A DNA stretch of 23,171 nucleotides, taken from assembly GCA_036273175.1 (NCBI GenBank), contig DASUIE010000139.1, positions 1 to 23,171 on the forward strand, written 5' to 3'. The notes under the pieces were generated by a model. That model searched no databases. It was not told the origin of the DNA and saw nothing but the letters and a program-made list of their open reading frames with translations. The position numbers and the translations under genes are program-made. How positions within the stretch are numbered: the first letter of the stretch is position 1; every line of letters starts with the position of its first letter. This DNA comes from DATARH01 sp036273175 (GTDB lineage: Bacteria > Pseudomonadota > Alphaproteobacteria > ATCC43930 > CGMCC-115725). Positions 1 through 8,385 of the stretch are shown piece after piece.

Positions 1-267
1 GTCTGGACCCATTTCGGCTATGCCGACGACCCGCCCGAAATGCGCGAGCGGCGGCTGCGCCAGGCCAATCTGTTCGGCCCGGCCGGCCTCGTCTCGATCG
101 ACGACAGCGAGGCGATGCTGCTGTCCCAGGCCGGCATCGCCGCCGGCGAGGACCGCGAATGCCTCGTCGAGATGGATGGGCGCGAGGCCAAGGACGCCCA
201 GCACATGCTGACCGAGGGTTCGATCCGCGGCTTCTACCAGCATTACCGCACGGTGATGGGGCTTTGA
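1..267 (+). CDS. Rieske aromatic ring-hydroxylating dioxygenase, alpha subunit, C-terminal fragment
   Basis: Only the last 88 residues are in the window and the reading frame is open from base 1. The visible part matches the end of the catalytic domain of Rieske non-haem iron oxygenase alpha subunits: it starts VWTHFGYADD, continues through RLRQANLFGPAG and ends GFYQHYRTVMGL. The Rieske 2Fe-2S cluster and iron-ligand motifs would lie upstream and cannot be checked. These enzymes add both atoms of O2 to an aromatic ring, using electrons from a reductase and often a ferredoxin. The beta subunit follows with a stop/start overlap, which supports the assignment. The substrate cannot be deduced from this fragment. 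Confidence 0.85.
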   Translation, partial: VWTHFGYADDPPEMRERRLRQANLFGPAGLVSIDDSEAMLLSQAGIAAGEDRECLVEMDGREAKDAQHMLTEGSIRGFYQHYRTVMGL

Positions 268-758
268 TCGGAAGCTCCGGGGTCGAGGCGTCGGCCGAGC
301 TGCGCCGCCGCCTCGCCGATCTCTACGCCGCCTATGACGACGCGCTCGACGAGGGCGAATACGAGCGCTGGCCTGATTTCTTTACCGAGGCCGGTGTCTA
401 CAAAATCCTGCCGCGCGAGAATTACGACGCGGGGCTGCCGGTTGCGATGGTCTTTTGCGAAAGCCGGGCGATGATCCGCGATCGCGTCGTGGCGCTGCGC
501 GAGACGACGCTCTACGCCCCGCGCATCGTCCGCCGCGTCATGGGGGCGCCGGTGCTGCGCGCCATGGAGGGCGGCGACATGCGGCTGGGCCAGAGCTTCG
601 CGCTGTTCGAGACGATGCTCAACGAGCCGACGACGGTGTTCCTCAGCGGCCGCTGCTACGACCGCGTCGCCAGCGAGGGCGGCGCGCTCAAATTCGCCGA
701 GCGGCTCTGCGTCACCGATGCGACCAACATCCCTCTCTCGCTGGTCTTCCCGATCTGA
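264..758 (+). CDS. Aromatic ring-hydroxylating dioxygenase, beta subunit
   Basis: This 164-residue protein has the length and character of the small, SnoaL-like (NTF2-fold) beta subunit of ring-hydroxylating dioxygenases. It has an N-terminal helix with the pattern LYAAYDDALDEGEYERWPDFF, a central RDRVVALRETTLYAPR stretch and a strand-rich C-terminus. Beta subunits are mostly structural, building the a3b3 hexamer. I chose the TTG at 264 because it overlaps the alpha-subunit TGA (TTGA), giving translational coupling, and the protein then begins just before the conserved helix. The reading frame stays open back to an ATG-like start at 159, but that would bury 35 unrelated residues inside the alpha gene. 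No ATG or GTG start is available at the right place. Confidence 0.85.
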   Translation: MIGSSGVEASAELRRRLADLYAAYDDALDEGEYERWPDFFTEAGVYKILPRENYDAGLPVAMVFCESRAMIRDRVVALRETTLYAPRIVRRVMGAPVLRAMEGGDMRLGQSFALFETMLNEPTTVFLSGRCYDRVASEGGALKFAERLCVTDATNIPLSLVFPI

Positions 759-792
759 GATGCTACATAACGCTCCAGCACAGGAGACAGAC

Positions 793-1089
<297 letters not shown>

Positions 1090-1097
1090 GGACAATC

Positions 1098-1367
1098 ATG
1101 CCTGACGTCGGGGGGATTGCGGGCGACCGTCTCAAATCGTTCATCGAGCGCATCGAGCGGCTCGAGGAGGAGCGCAAGACGCTGAGCGACGACATCAAGG
1201 AGGTCTACGCCGAGGCTAAGGGCACCGGCTTCGACACCAAGATCATGCGCCAGCTCATCCGCCTCCGTAAGATGGACAAGGACGACCTCGACGAGCAGGA
1301 AACCCTGCTCGACGTCTACAAGCGCGCGCTCGGGATGTTGCCGGCGATCGACGACGCGGCCGAATAG
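1098..1367 (+). CDS. gapR: GapR-type nucleoid-associated protein (DUF2312 / UPF0335)
   Basis: This 89-residue, highly charged protein carries the DUF2312 pattern GGIAGDRLKSFIERIERLEEE near the N-terminus, then a coiled-coil helix and DIKEVYAEAKGTGFD, RLRKMD. The best-known member is GapR of Caulobacter crescentus, which is the same length. It encircles overtwisted AT-rich DNA ahead of replication and transcription forks and stimulates topoisomerases. The family is essentially alphaproteobacterial, so this gene is a good taxonomic marker. Its ATG lies 8 bases after the DUF1244 stop, with AGGGAC as a weak ribosome-binding site. Its stop is only 9 bases from the stop of the converging threonine aldolase. 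Confidence 0.88.
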   Translation: MPDVGGIAGDRLKSFIERIERLEEERKTLSDDIKEVYAEAKGTGFDTKIMRQLIRLRKMDKDDLDEQETLLDVYKRALGMLPAIDDAAE

Positions 1368-1376
1368 AACCTGCCG

Positions 1377-2426
1377 CTACTCCGCCGCCTGTGCCTGTGC
1401 CCCGCAGATGCGCCGGAGCGAGGCGACCAGCGCGTCCGCCTCCTCGGTCGTGACGTCGAAGCGGCAGACAAAGCGGCCGAGCGTGGCGCTGCGCCGGTAG
1501 AACTGGAAGCCGTCGCGTTCGAGCGCGTCCATTGCCCCGGCCGGGAGGTCGAGGAACAGCTCGTTCGCTTCGACCGGCGCCAGCAGCTTGAACCCGTCGA
1601 GGCCGGCGATCCCCGCGGCGATACGGCCGGCGATCGCGTTCGATGCCGCGGCGAGCCGAAGCCACAGCCCGTTCTCGACATAGGCCATCAGCTGCGCCGA
1701 GGCGAACCGCATCTTCGACCAGACCTGTCCGGCGCGGCGAAGCTGGATCGCCAGCCCGTCGGCGAGCGCCGGGTCGAACACGACGATCGCGTCGCACAGC
1801 GCGCCGCCGTTCTTGGTCGCGCCGAACGACAATATGTCGACCCCGGCCTTCCAGCTCATCTCGGCCGGGGTGCAGCCGAGCCGCGCCACCGCATTGGCAA
1901 AGCGCGCACCATCCATATGCACCTTTAGCCCGCGCGCTTTCGCGACCTCGGTCACGGCGGCGACCTCGTCGAGGCTGTAGACGCCGCCGAGATCGGTCGC
2001 CTGCGTCAGGTTGACCGCCGCCGGCACGCCGCGATGGGTCTGCCCAGGGAGGATGCCGGCCAGCATCCGCGCCAGTGCCTCGGCGCTGACGCGGCCGTAG
2101 CTGCCGGCGACCGGAACCAGCTTGAGCCCGCCGCCGAAAAACCCCGCTGCGTTGGCCTCCGAGGTGTTGATGTGCGCCGCTTCGCTGCAGTAGACGAGGC
2201 CCCAGCTCGGTCCCAGCGCAGCCAGCGACAGCGCGTTCGCCGCGGTCCCGGTCGCGACCGGGAACACCCGCACCCTGGTCTCGAACAGCTCGGCGAAGCG
2301 GTCCTGCAGCCGCGCGGTCCATTCGTCGGCGCCATAGCCTAGCGCGGTGCCGGAATTGGCGCGGATCAGCGCGTCGAGGATTTCGGGCGCGGCGCGTCCG
2401 GTGTTGTCGCTGCGAAAGTCGATCAT
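1377..2426 (-). CDS. Low-specificity threonine aldolase / beta-eliminating lyase family
   Basis: This 349-residue PLP enzyme belongs to the threonine aldolase family, which splits threonine or allo-threonine into glycine and acetaldehyde in the cytoplasm. The N-terminus MIDFRSDNTG is diagnostic. Other landmarks are PVATGTAANALSL (55-69), a PLP-stacking histidine in EAAH (H85), HMDGARFANA (170-179, with D172 and R175), and the PLP lysine in SFGATKNGG (K205). The start was set at the ATG giving MIDFRSDN. An upstream in-frame start adds 17 residues that are not conserved and overlap the upstream gene's stop. It follows the FecR/DUF6600 gene by 19 bases on the same strand, so the two may share a transcript. 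Confidence 0.88.
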   Translation of the reverse strand: MIDFRSDNTGRAAPEILDALIRANSGTALGYGADEWTARLQDRFAELFETRVRVFPVATGTAANALSLAALGPSWGLVYCSEAAHINTSEANAAGFFGGGLKLVPVAGSYGRVSAEALARMLAGILPGQTHRGVPAAVNLTQATDLGGVYSLDEVAAVTEVAKARGLKVHMDGARFANAVARLGCTPAEMSWKAGVDILSFGATKNGGALCDAIVVFDPALADGLAIQLRRAGQVWSKMRFASAQLMAYVENGLWLRLAAASNAIAGRIAAGIAGLDGFKLLAPVEANELFLDLPAGAMDALERDGFQFYRRSATLGRFVCRFDVTTEEADALVASLRRICGAQAQAAE

Positions 2427-2445
2427 GGCGGGATCCCGTTCGGGG

Positions 2446-3720
2446 TTATTGCCGCAGGACGTGGCGGGCCTCGGCAAGGTGGGGGCGCGGCCGCTCGGGC
2501 TTCGGCGGCGGCGCGGCGGCGAGGTGGGATGGCCGCCGGTGCCGACGGTCGAGCGCGACGCGGTGCGGCGCGTGTTTCGCCGTCGCCGCCGCGTGCGCGG
2601 TCGTGTGCGAGCGTTTTGAGTTCGACGCTAGCGCCACGTGAGCGGAAAGGTCTGGGGCAGCCGGTTTCGGCGCTGCCGCCGCCACATGCGGGGCAATATG
2701 CGAGGCGGCGGCGACGCGCGGCGTCGGCGGGGAAATTCCGGGGCCGCCGGGGATCGTGGGGGCGATGGCAAGGCGCCGCTCGGGTATCTCGACCAGCGCT
2801 CCCGCCACCGGCTTGGAGCCGGTAAAGACCGCGCGCGGCACGGCGCTGGCGACGTCCCGGTTTTTGTAGTCGGCGTTGACGATCTCGGCCGGCGGGTCGC
2901 CCTTGTCGAGCGGCCAATAGGCTTCGCCCGGCGCGAGCGGGAACCACGCGACCGCCGGGCCGAACGCGCCGGCATAGCTCAGCCCGATCCCCCGAGTGCC
3001 GAGAAACGCGACCGTGGCCGGCGCGAAATCCTTCGCGCCGCCGGGCAGCCAGCCCCAGCGCCCGTCGATCCTGGCCCATCGCCCGTAATGGCTCGGGGCA
3101 AAGCCCCACGACGCTGCGTCGATCCACGTCCAGCCCCAGGGCGGCAGGTATCGCCAGCTTCCGTCGCGAAACGGGGCCCAGTCGGCGGCCACATCCTTCG
3201 GGTACCAGATCGCCCCATCCCATTCGCCGTGCCCGGCCAGCGGGTCGGTCCGGGCGCCTGCCGCGCCTTCGGCCTTGCCGACCAGTCCGGCTTCGGCGTC
3301 GATCTCGTACCGGCCCGGGACCGCGCCCTTGAAGCCGCCTTTATCGGTGTCGACCTCGACACTGGTCTTGTTGGAGCGGTCGAGGGAGATGGCGACATGG
3401 CCCGTTTTGAGCGCGAATTGCGCGGTGTCGTCATCGAGCTTGACGATGTCCACTTCGGTCGAGGGCGACAGCGCCAAGCCGATCCCGCCAAGGATGATTT
3501 CGGCGCGCCCTTGCTTTCCCGTGCGCACCGCGGTGCCCGCCGCGACCGGCTCGTTGACGGCCGCGTCCGACCAGTCGCCGCCGGCCGGCCGCAGCCCGGC
3601 GCCGGTTTCGGCGAGGCCGATCCGCCCGACGCGCGCCGGCCACGGCTCCGCGGCAATGGCGGCGACGCTGGTCAGCCCAAGTAAAAGCGCGACGGCGATC
3701 AGCCGGGGAAGAGGCCGCAT
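2446..3720 (-). CDS. Exported FecR-domain / DUF6600-type protein with His/Ala/Pro-rich tail
   Basis: This 424-residue protein has a Sec signal peptide (about residues 1-24, ending AAIAA before EPWPARVG). A FecR-like beta region follows (about 58-145, with GTAVRTGKQGRAEIILGG and a PGRYEID turn). Then comes a DUF6600-like, tryptophan-rich segment (about 170-228) with WAPFRDGSWRYLPPWGWTW, WGFAPSHYGRWA and RWGWLPG. The last 110 residues are low-complexity, rich in Ala, Pro, His, Arg and Lys, and probably disordered. The family is predicted to be periplasmic or surface-associated and its function is unknown. The end of the FecR region looks shortened compared with what I remember of the family (see findings). 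The threonine aldolase gene follows after 19 bases. Confidence 0.75.
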   Translation of the reverse strand: MRPLPRLIAVALLLGLTSVAAIAAEPWPARVGRIGLAETGAGLRPAGGDWSDAAVNEPVAAGTAVRTGKQGRAEIILGGIGLALSPSTEVDIVKLDDDTAQFALKTGHVAISLDRSNKTSVEVDTDKGGFKGAVPGRYEIDAEAGLVGKAEGAAGARTDPLAGHGEWDGAIWYPKDVAADWAPFRDGSWRYLPPWGWTWIDAASWGFAPSHYGRWARIDGRWGWLPGGAKDFAPATVAFLGTRGIGLSYAGAFGPAVAWFPLAPGEAYWPLDKGDPPAEIVNADYKNRDVASAVPRAVFTGSKPVAGALVEIPERRLAIAPTIPGGPGISPPTPRVAAASHIAPHVAAAAPKPAAPDLSAHVALASNSKRSHTTAHAAATAKHAPHRVALDRRHRRPSHLAAAPPPKPERPRPHLAEARHVLRQ

Positions 3721-3739
3721 CGCGGCATCATAGCATTAT

Positions 3740-5659
3740 TCAGTTGTCGAGCGACAGCCGGGCCGAGTTGAACAAATCCTCGTCACCCAACTCCTCGCGG
3801 TGGCGCGCCTCGAGCTCGCGATAATAGCGCCGCAAGGCGAAGGCCTCGCTGAGATAGCCTTGGATGTGGCGGTCGACCGCGTTGTTGACGACCGCCAGCG
3901 TGTCCGATGAGGAGGCCGTGAATACGTCGAGCGTCTCGCGCACCGGCTGCCCCGGCGTCAGGAAACGGTTGGCGCCGCGGGCGATCTCCGCCGCGGTCAG
4001 CGTCGCGTCCTCGCCGCCGACCTCGAGCCGGTGCGCCTCGGCGAGGTCGACATAGCCCTCATAGGCGCCGTCCTGGTTCACGACGAAGACACGGGTCGCG
4101 TAGTCGATCGGGTATTCGCGGCAAAGCTCGGCGACCGTCATGCCCGGCGCGATCACCGAGAAATCCTGCCGCATCAGCTTGCCGACCTGGAGGTCGTGCA
4201 GCCAGCCGATGTCGTGGGGGCTGTGCAGGGCCACGCCGCGCAGGTGGAACCGCCAGGTCGCGAACGAGTAGCCGAACCAGTGCCGCACGACGAGCGCCGC
4301 GACCACGATCGAGGCGGTGACCCCGAGCGTCGCCGAGAAATCGGAAGTCACTTCGAGCACCAGCATGATCATCGTCACCGGCGCGCCGACGACCCCGGCG
4401 GCGACCGCGCCCATTCCGGCGAGGATAAAGATCGACTCGTCGGGCAAGATGCCGGGGAGGTAGCGCACGATCATCGCCGCCGCGGTGCCGAACAGCGCGC
4501 CGAGATAAAGCCCGGAGCTGAACATGCCGCCGCGGAAGCCGCTGCCGATCGATACCGCCGACCCGGCCATCTTGGCAAAGATCAGCCCGAGCAGGAATGG
4601 CAGCTCATAGCCGACCGAGCCGGTCGCGATCGTGTTGAGGATGCCGCCATGGCCGCTGCCCAGCACCTGCGGGTAGTAGAGCGCGAAGAGACCGAGGATG
4701 GCGCCGCCGGCGGCCGGCCGTGCCCAGGTCGGGATCGCCACGCGCCGCGCCCATTGCTCGACGAAAGTGACGCCGGTCATCGCCACGATCGCCAGCAATC
4801 CGGCGGCGAAGCCGATCACCGCCAGGATCGCGTAATGACCGGCGATCAGATCGACATGGCTGTCGATGATAAAGATCGGCGATTCGCCGAAGATTTGCCG
4901 CGTCACGATCGTCGAGAACACCGCGGCGACGATCACCGGCGCCATCGTCGCCAGCGTGTAGCTGCCGATGATCAGCTCGAAGGCATAGAACGCGCCGGCG
5001 AGCGGCGCGTTGAACGCGGCGGCGATCGCGGCCGAGGCGCCGCACCCGACAAAGGTGCGCAAATCGTTGCGGCGCAGGTGCAGAAGCCGGCCGACGCGCG
5101 AGGCCATGCCCGATCCGAGCTGGGTGAACGCCGCCTCTAGGCCCACCGAGGCGCCGACCCCGGCCGACAGCACGGTAAGGCCGGTCAGGCGAATGCTGTC
5201 GCTCAGCGACATGCGGCCGCCGTGCAGCGCATTGGCCTCGATCGCGTCGACGATGTCGCGCGGCCGCCAGCGCCGCAGCCAATAGGCGACCACGCCATAG
5301 ATCAGCCCGCCCAGGGCCGGAATCGCAAAGGCGCGCCACATCGGGATCATCAGCGTGCCGCTCAGATGCTCGTCGAAAGGCACCCCGAACAGCAGGTGGT
5401 GCATCATGTCGACGAGGTCGCGGGTGATCGCCACGCCGAGCGCGATCACCGCCCCCAATACGGCGGCGACGGCGGTAAAACCCAGCTCGCTGTTGCGGAC
5501 GTTCTGGCGGACGAAAAGGCGGGCGCGCGTCTTCAAATGCGGAATGATGCGGCGCTGCGCGGGAAATGCCTTTTCTTCCGTAGCCGCCAAAGACCCAGCC
5601 TCGAATAAAAATGCGTCCGCAAGGCAGGGCCGATTTTCGGCTCTACCCGCGGAGTTCAC
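3740..5659 (-). CDS. ClC-family anion channel/transporter with C-terminal CBS domains
   Basis: This 639-residue membrane protein has the ClC fold: many hydrophobic helices between about 58 and 480, then a cytoplasmic CBS-domain pair (about 495-610; LMRQDFSVIAPGMTVAEL). Family landmarks are the gating glutamate in SVGLEAAFTQLGSG (E175, equivalent to E148 of E. coli ClC), AAAFNAPLAGAFYAFE (213-228), GSGFRGGMFSSGLYLG and GAVAAGVVGAPVTMIMLVLEVT. The selectivity-filter and proton-pathway residues differ from the E. coli exchanger (see findings), so the ion and mechanism are uncertain. The start used is a GTG. A TTG at 5590, preceded by GAGG, is a plausible alternative that removes 23 non-conserved residues. 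Its 3' end lies 19 bases from the FecR/DUF6600 start. Confidence 0.88.
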   Translation of the reverse strand: MNSAGRAENRPCLADAFLFEAGSLAATEEKAFPAQRRIIPHLKTRARLFVRQNVRNSELGFTAVAAVLGAVIALGVAITRDLVDMMHHLLFGVPFDEHLSGTLMIPMWRAFAIPALGGLIYGVVAYWLRRWRPRDIVDAIEANALHGGRMSLSDSIRLTGLTVLSAGVGASVGLEAAFTQLGSGMASRVGRLLHLRRNDLRTFVGCGASAAIAAAFNAPLAGAFYAFELIIGSYTLATMAPVIVAAVFSTIVTRQIFGESPIFIIDSHVDLIAGHYAILAVIGFAAGLLAIVAMTGVTFVEQWARRVAIPTWARPAAGGAILGLFALYYPQVLGSGHGGILNTIATGSVGYELPFLLGLIFAKMAGSAVSIGSGFRGGMFSSGLYLGALFGTAAAMIVRYLPGILPDESIFILAGMGAVAAGVVGAPVTMIMLVLEVTSDFSATLGVTASIVVAALVVRHWFGYSFATWRFHLRGVALHSPHDIGWLHDLQVGKLMRQDFSVIAPGMTVAELCREYPIDYATRVFVVNQDGAYEGYVDLAEAHRLEVGGEDATLTAAEIARGANRFLTPGQPVRETLDVFTASSSDTLAVVNNAVDRHIQGYLSEAFALRRYYRELEARHREELGDEDLFNSARLSLDN

Positions 5660-5800
5660 TCGCCGTACTCGATCCCCGCCGACATGGCAGGGTTGCCAAT
5701 CCTACGCGTCCTAAACGCCCCGCAACACCGTGCCGAGGCCGCGCCCGAATGTCGCACACAACCGGCGCGCGGGCATCCCCGCACAGATAGTCTTCTGGTG

Positions 5801-7300
5801 TTAACGCATCGTGGGCATTGCGTATTCCGCGCCGGTGCGAATTCCCGCCGGCCAGCGCGAGGTGATCGTCTTCAGCCGCGTGTAGAACCGTACGCCCTCG
5901 CCGCCATAGACGGCGGCGTCGCCGAACAGGCTCCGTTTCCAGCCGCCAAAGCTGTGAAAGGCCATCGGCACCGGGATCGGGACGTTGATCCCGACCATAC
6001 CGATCTGCACGCGGCTCGAAAACTCGCGCGCCGCGTCGCCGTCGCGGGTGAAGATCGCGGTGCCGTTGCCGTATTCGTGGTCGTTGACCAGCTTCAGCGC
6101 GTCCTCGAACCCGTCGGCGCGCACGACCGACAGCACCGGGCCGAAAATCTCCTCCTTGTAGATGCGCATCTCGGGCTTGACCTCGTCGAATACCGAACCG
6201 CCGAGGAAAAACCCGTTCTCGTACCCCTGGAGCTTGAGGCTACGGCCGTCGACGGCGAGCTTGGCGCCTTCCTTGACGCCGAGATCGACATAGGACCGCA
6301 CCTTTTCGTAGTGCTGCCTGGTGACGAGCGGCCCCATCTCCGCCTCGGGATCGGTGCCCGGCCCGATCTTCAGCGCCTGCACGCGCGGCGCCAGTCTGTC
6401 GAGCAGCTTGTCGCCGATCCCGCCGACCGCGACGGCGACCGATACCGCCATGCACCGCTCGCCGGCCGCGCCGTAAGCCGCGCCCATCAGCGCGTCGGTA
6501 GCCTGATCGAGATCGGCGTCGGGCAGCACCACCATGTGGTTTTTGGCGCCGCCGAGCGCCTGCACGCGCTTACCGGCGGCCGCGGCGGTCGCATAAATGT
6601 ATTCCGCGATCGCGGTCGAGCCGACAAAGCTGACCGCGGCGATGCCGGGATGCGCGAGGATCGCGTCCACCGCTTCCTTGTCGCCGTTGACGACATTGAA
6701 CACCCCCGGCGGCAGCCCGGCCTCCAGCAGCAGCTCGGCGATGCGGTACCCGGCCGACGGGTCGCGCTCCGACGGCTTCAGCACAAAGCAGTTGCCGCAG
6801 GCCAGCGCGATCGGAAACATCCACAGCGGCACCATCGCCGGGAAATTGAACGGCGTGATGCCGGCGCAGACGCCGAGCGGCTGGCGGATCGACCATGAAT
6901 CGATGCCGCGCCCGACCTGCTCGGTGAACTCGCCCTTCATCAGGTGCGGGATGCCGCAGGCGAACTCGACAACCTCCAACCCGCGGGTGATCTCGCCGGC
7001 CGCGTCCGACAGCACCTTGCCGTGCTCCTCGGTAATCTCGGCCGCGAATTTCTGGGCGTCGCGCTCCAGCAGCTCCTTGAATTTGAACATGACCCGTGCG
7101 CGGGTCAGCGGCGGGGTCGCCGCCCAGCCCGGGAAGGCCGCCGCCGCGGAGCGCACCGCCGCGTCGATCTCGGCCGCGCCGCCCAGCGCGACCCGGCGGG
7201 TCTGCTCGCCGGTCGCCGGGTTGAACACAGTGCCCCAACGCGTCCCGGACCCGCTGAACGTCTTGCCGTCGATGAAATGATGGACATCGGTCATGTCCAT
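5801..7300 (-). CDS. mmsA: Methylmalonate-semialdehyde dehydrogenase (CoA-acylating)
   Basis: This 499-residue aldehyde dehydrogenase superfamily enzyme oxidises methylmalonate or malonate semialdehyde with NAD+ and CoA, giving propionyl-CoA or acetyl-CoA plus CO2. It serves valine, thymine, inositol or beta-alanine breakdown. Landmarks are ITPFNFPAMVPLWMFP (148-163), VLKPSERDPSA (173-183) and SFVGST (224-229). ALGGAKNH (248-255) replaces the usual general-base Glu of hydrolytic ALDHs, as is typical of MMSDH. The catalytic cysteine is in AAGERCMA (C283), and EIFGPVL lies near the C-terminus. The length is usual for the family. The ATG at 7300 follows a GGGAAG element, and a second ATG two codons in is equally possible. 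No other valine-pathway genes are visible nearby. Confidence 0.93.
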   Translation of the reverse strand: MDMTDVHHFIDGKTFSGSGTRWGTVFNPATGEQTRRVALGGAAEIDAAVRSAAAAFPGWAATPPLTRARVMFKFKELLERDAQKFAAEITEEHGKVLSDAAGEITRGLEVVEFACGIPHLMKGEFTEQVGRGIDSWSIRQPLGVCAGITPFNFPAMVPLWMFPIALACGNCFVLKPSERDPSAGYRIAELLLEAGLPPGVFNVVNGDKEAVDAILAHPGIAAVSFVGSTAIAEYIYATAAAAGKRVQALGGAKNHMVVLPDADLDQATDALMGAAYGAAGERCMAVSVAVAVGGIGDKLLDRLAPRVQALKIGPGTDPEAEMGPLVTRQHYEKVRSYVDLGVKEGAKLAVDGRSLKLQGYENGFFLGGSVFDEVKPEMRIYKEEIFGPVLSVVRADGFEDALKLVNDHEYGNGTAIFTRDGDAAREFSSRVQIGMVGINVPIPVPMAFHSFGGWKRSLFGDAAVYGGEGVRFYTRLKTITSRWPAGIRTGAEYAMPTMR

Positions 7301-7383
7301 GCCCCGCTTCCCTGGTGAATAGTCGCGCCATCATAGGTCGGCGCGGGCGCGGCGGCCAGATCGCAGGCGAATCGGAGCCCAGG

Positions 7384-7470
7384 TCACACCCCGCGCAGGG
7401 TGAAATACGCCGAGCACACCGTCCAGAGCGCGACGGTCGCGATGCCAGTCCAGTACACGAATCGGTACAT
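7384..7470 (-). CDS. Tiny single-span membrane protein (28 residues, candidate)
   Basis: This short frame encodes a 28-residue peptide that is nearly all one membrane helix: it begins MYRFVYWTGIATVALW and ends SAYFTLRGV. The ATG is preceded directly by GGGGAGTGGGGA, a strong Shine-Dalgarno-like run. A GTG eight codons upstream is an alternative start that would give 36 residues. It lies in an otherwise empty 304-base gap, 83 bases upstream of mmsA on the same strand and divergent from the DUF1906 lipoprotein gene. I do not recognise a family. Support comes from the ribosome-binding site and the coherent hydrophobic composition, in a region where the other two minus frames read as arginine-rich nonsense. 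Confidence 0.45.
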   Translation of the reverse strand: MYRFVYWTGIATVALWTVCSAYFTLRGV

Positions 7471-7604
7471 TCCCCACTCCCCCGAGCGGCCCACCCGGCC
7501 TTCGAGGTGATAGGCGCGCCTCTCCGGTTGCGTGCCCGCCCGATGCCGAGGCAAAATTTGCGGGGGTCAGTGGGGGAGCCGCCCGGGAGCGGGCGCGAGT
7601 GTGC

Positions 7605-8336
7605 ATGTCGAACCTTTTCAGACGGGCGGCGGTTCTGGCCGCGCTGGCCGTTGCCGCCTGTGATACGACCCCGGCCCAGCCGCCGATGGCGATCCTGCCT
7701 GCCGAGCAGTCGCGCTTCTTGGGGCCACGCGGCGTCGATCTGGCGACCGATGCCAGCGATGTGATCAACGAGCTGCGGACGAGCCGCCTGGATTTCGTGG
7801 CCCGCTACTACCGCGACCCGGCGTCGCGCTGGCCGGCCCTGACCCCGCGCGAGGCAAGGCGGCTGTCGGCGCTCGGGCTGAACATCGTCACGGTTTGGGA
7901 ATCGCATTCGGGCACGGTCGGCTATTTCTCCTACGCCTCCGGCTACAACGATGCGCTGAGCGCCTACCGCCAGGCCTATGCGGTCGGCCAGCCGGTCGGC
8001 AGCGCGATCTATTTCGCTGTCGATTTCAACGCCGGCCCCTCGCAGCTTTACTACATCGACCAGTATTTCCGCGGCATCAACGCCGGCCTCTACAGCGCCA
8101 GCCGCGGCCGGCCGGCCTTCCGCGTCGGGGTCTACGGCTCGGGCTATATCTGCGACGCGATGCGGCGGGCCCGGCTCGCGCAATACAGCTGGCTGTCGAA
8201 CTCGACGGCTTGGGCGGGCTCGCAGAATTACGCCGGCTGGAACATTCGCCAGCACGGCCCCCTCGCGACCTTGTCCTTTAACCACGACTTCAACGACGCA
8301 CGGGCGGATTACGGCGGGTTCCGGGTGGTGAACTAG
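7605..8336 (+). CDS. DUF1906 (Rv2525c-like glycoside-hydrolase-like) lipoprotein
   Basis: This 243-residue protein has a lipoprotein signal (MSNLFRRAAVLAALAVAAC, lipidated cysteine C19). A DUF1906 / Rv2525c-like TIM-barrel domain follows, starting at GPRGVDLATDAS and running through FVARYYR, LGLNIVTVWES, AIYFAVDFNA, GVYGSGYICDAM and AGWNIRQHG to FNHDFND. The domain resembles lysozyme-like GH25 barrels and is suspected of acting on cell-wall glycans. The acidic residues in GVDLA (D45) and YFAVDFN are at the expected active-site strands. The ATG at 7605 was chosen; a GTG two codons earlier is possible. Its signal suggests an outer-membrane or periplasmic lipoprotein. A superinfection-immunity-like gene follows 49 bases downstream. 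Confidence 0.85.
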   Translation: MSNLFRRAAVLAALAVAACDTTPAQPPMAILPAEQSRFLGPRGVDLATDASDVINELRTSRLDFVARYYRDPASRWPALTPREARRLSALGLNIVTVWESHSGTVGYFSYASGYNDALSAYRQAYAVGQPVGSAIYFAVDFNAGPSQLYYIDQYFRGINAGLYSASRGRPAFRVGVYGSGYICDAMRRARLAQYSWLSNSTAWAGSQNYAGWNIRQHGPLATLSFNHDFNDARADYGGFRVVN

Positions 8337-8351
8337 CGCTTCCGGGTCTAT

Positions 8352-8371
8352 CCTGCCAGACCGGGGGCAGG
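8352..8371 (+). other. Small hairpin just upstream of the superinfection-immunity-like gene
   Basis: CCTGCC and GGCAGG form a perfect 6-bp stem around an 8-base loop, between the DUF1906 stop and the GGAGG ribosome-binding site of the next gene. No T-run follows, so it is not a standard terminator. It may be an mRNA processing or stability element, or chance. Confidence 0.3.
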
Positions 8372-8385
8372 GGTTCGGAGGCGAT

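Noticed and set aside
4031..5140. A 369-codon plus-strand open frame inside the ClC gene
   Set aside because: It is dominated by Asp, Arg, His and Gly runs, which are the antisense reading of hydrophobic helices. There is no independent start signal.
5656..5685. A nine-codon leader-like frame (MSAGIEYGE) whose stop overlaps the GTG start of the ClC gene
   Set aside because: The GTGA overlap is tempting for an upstream-ORF control, but the frame is very short, lacks a convincing ribosome-binding site, and the GTG start itself is uncertain.
5768..5790. A GC-rich five-base-pair hairpin (GCGGG/CCCGC) downstream of mmsA
   Set aside because: It is too short and there is no T-run on either strand, so I do not call it a terminator.
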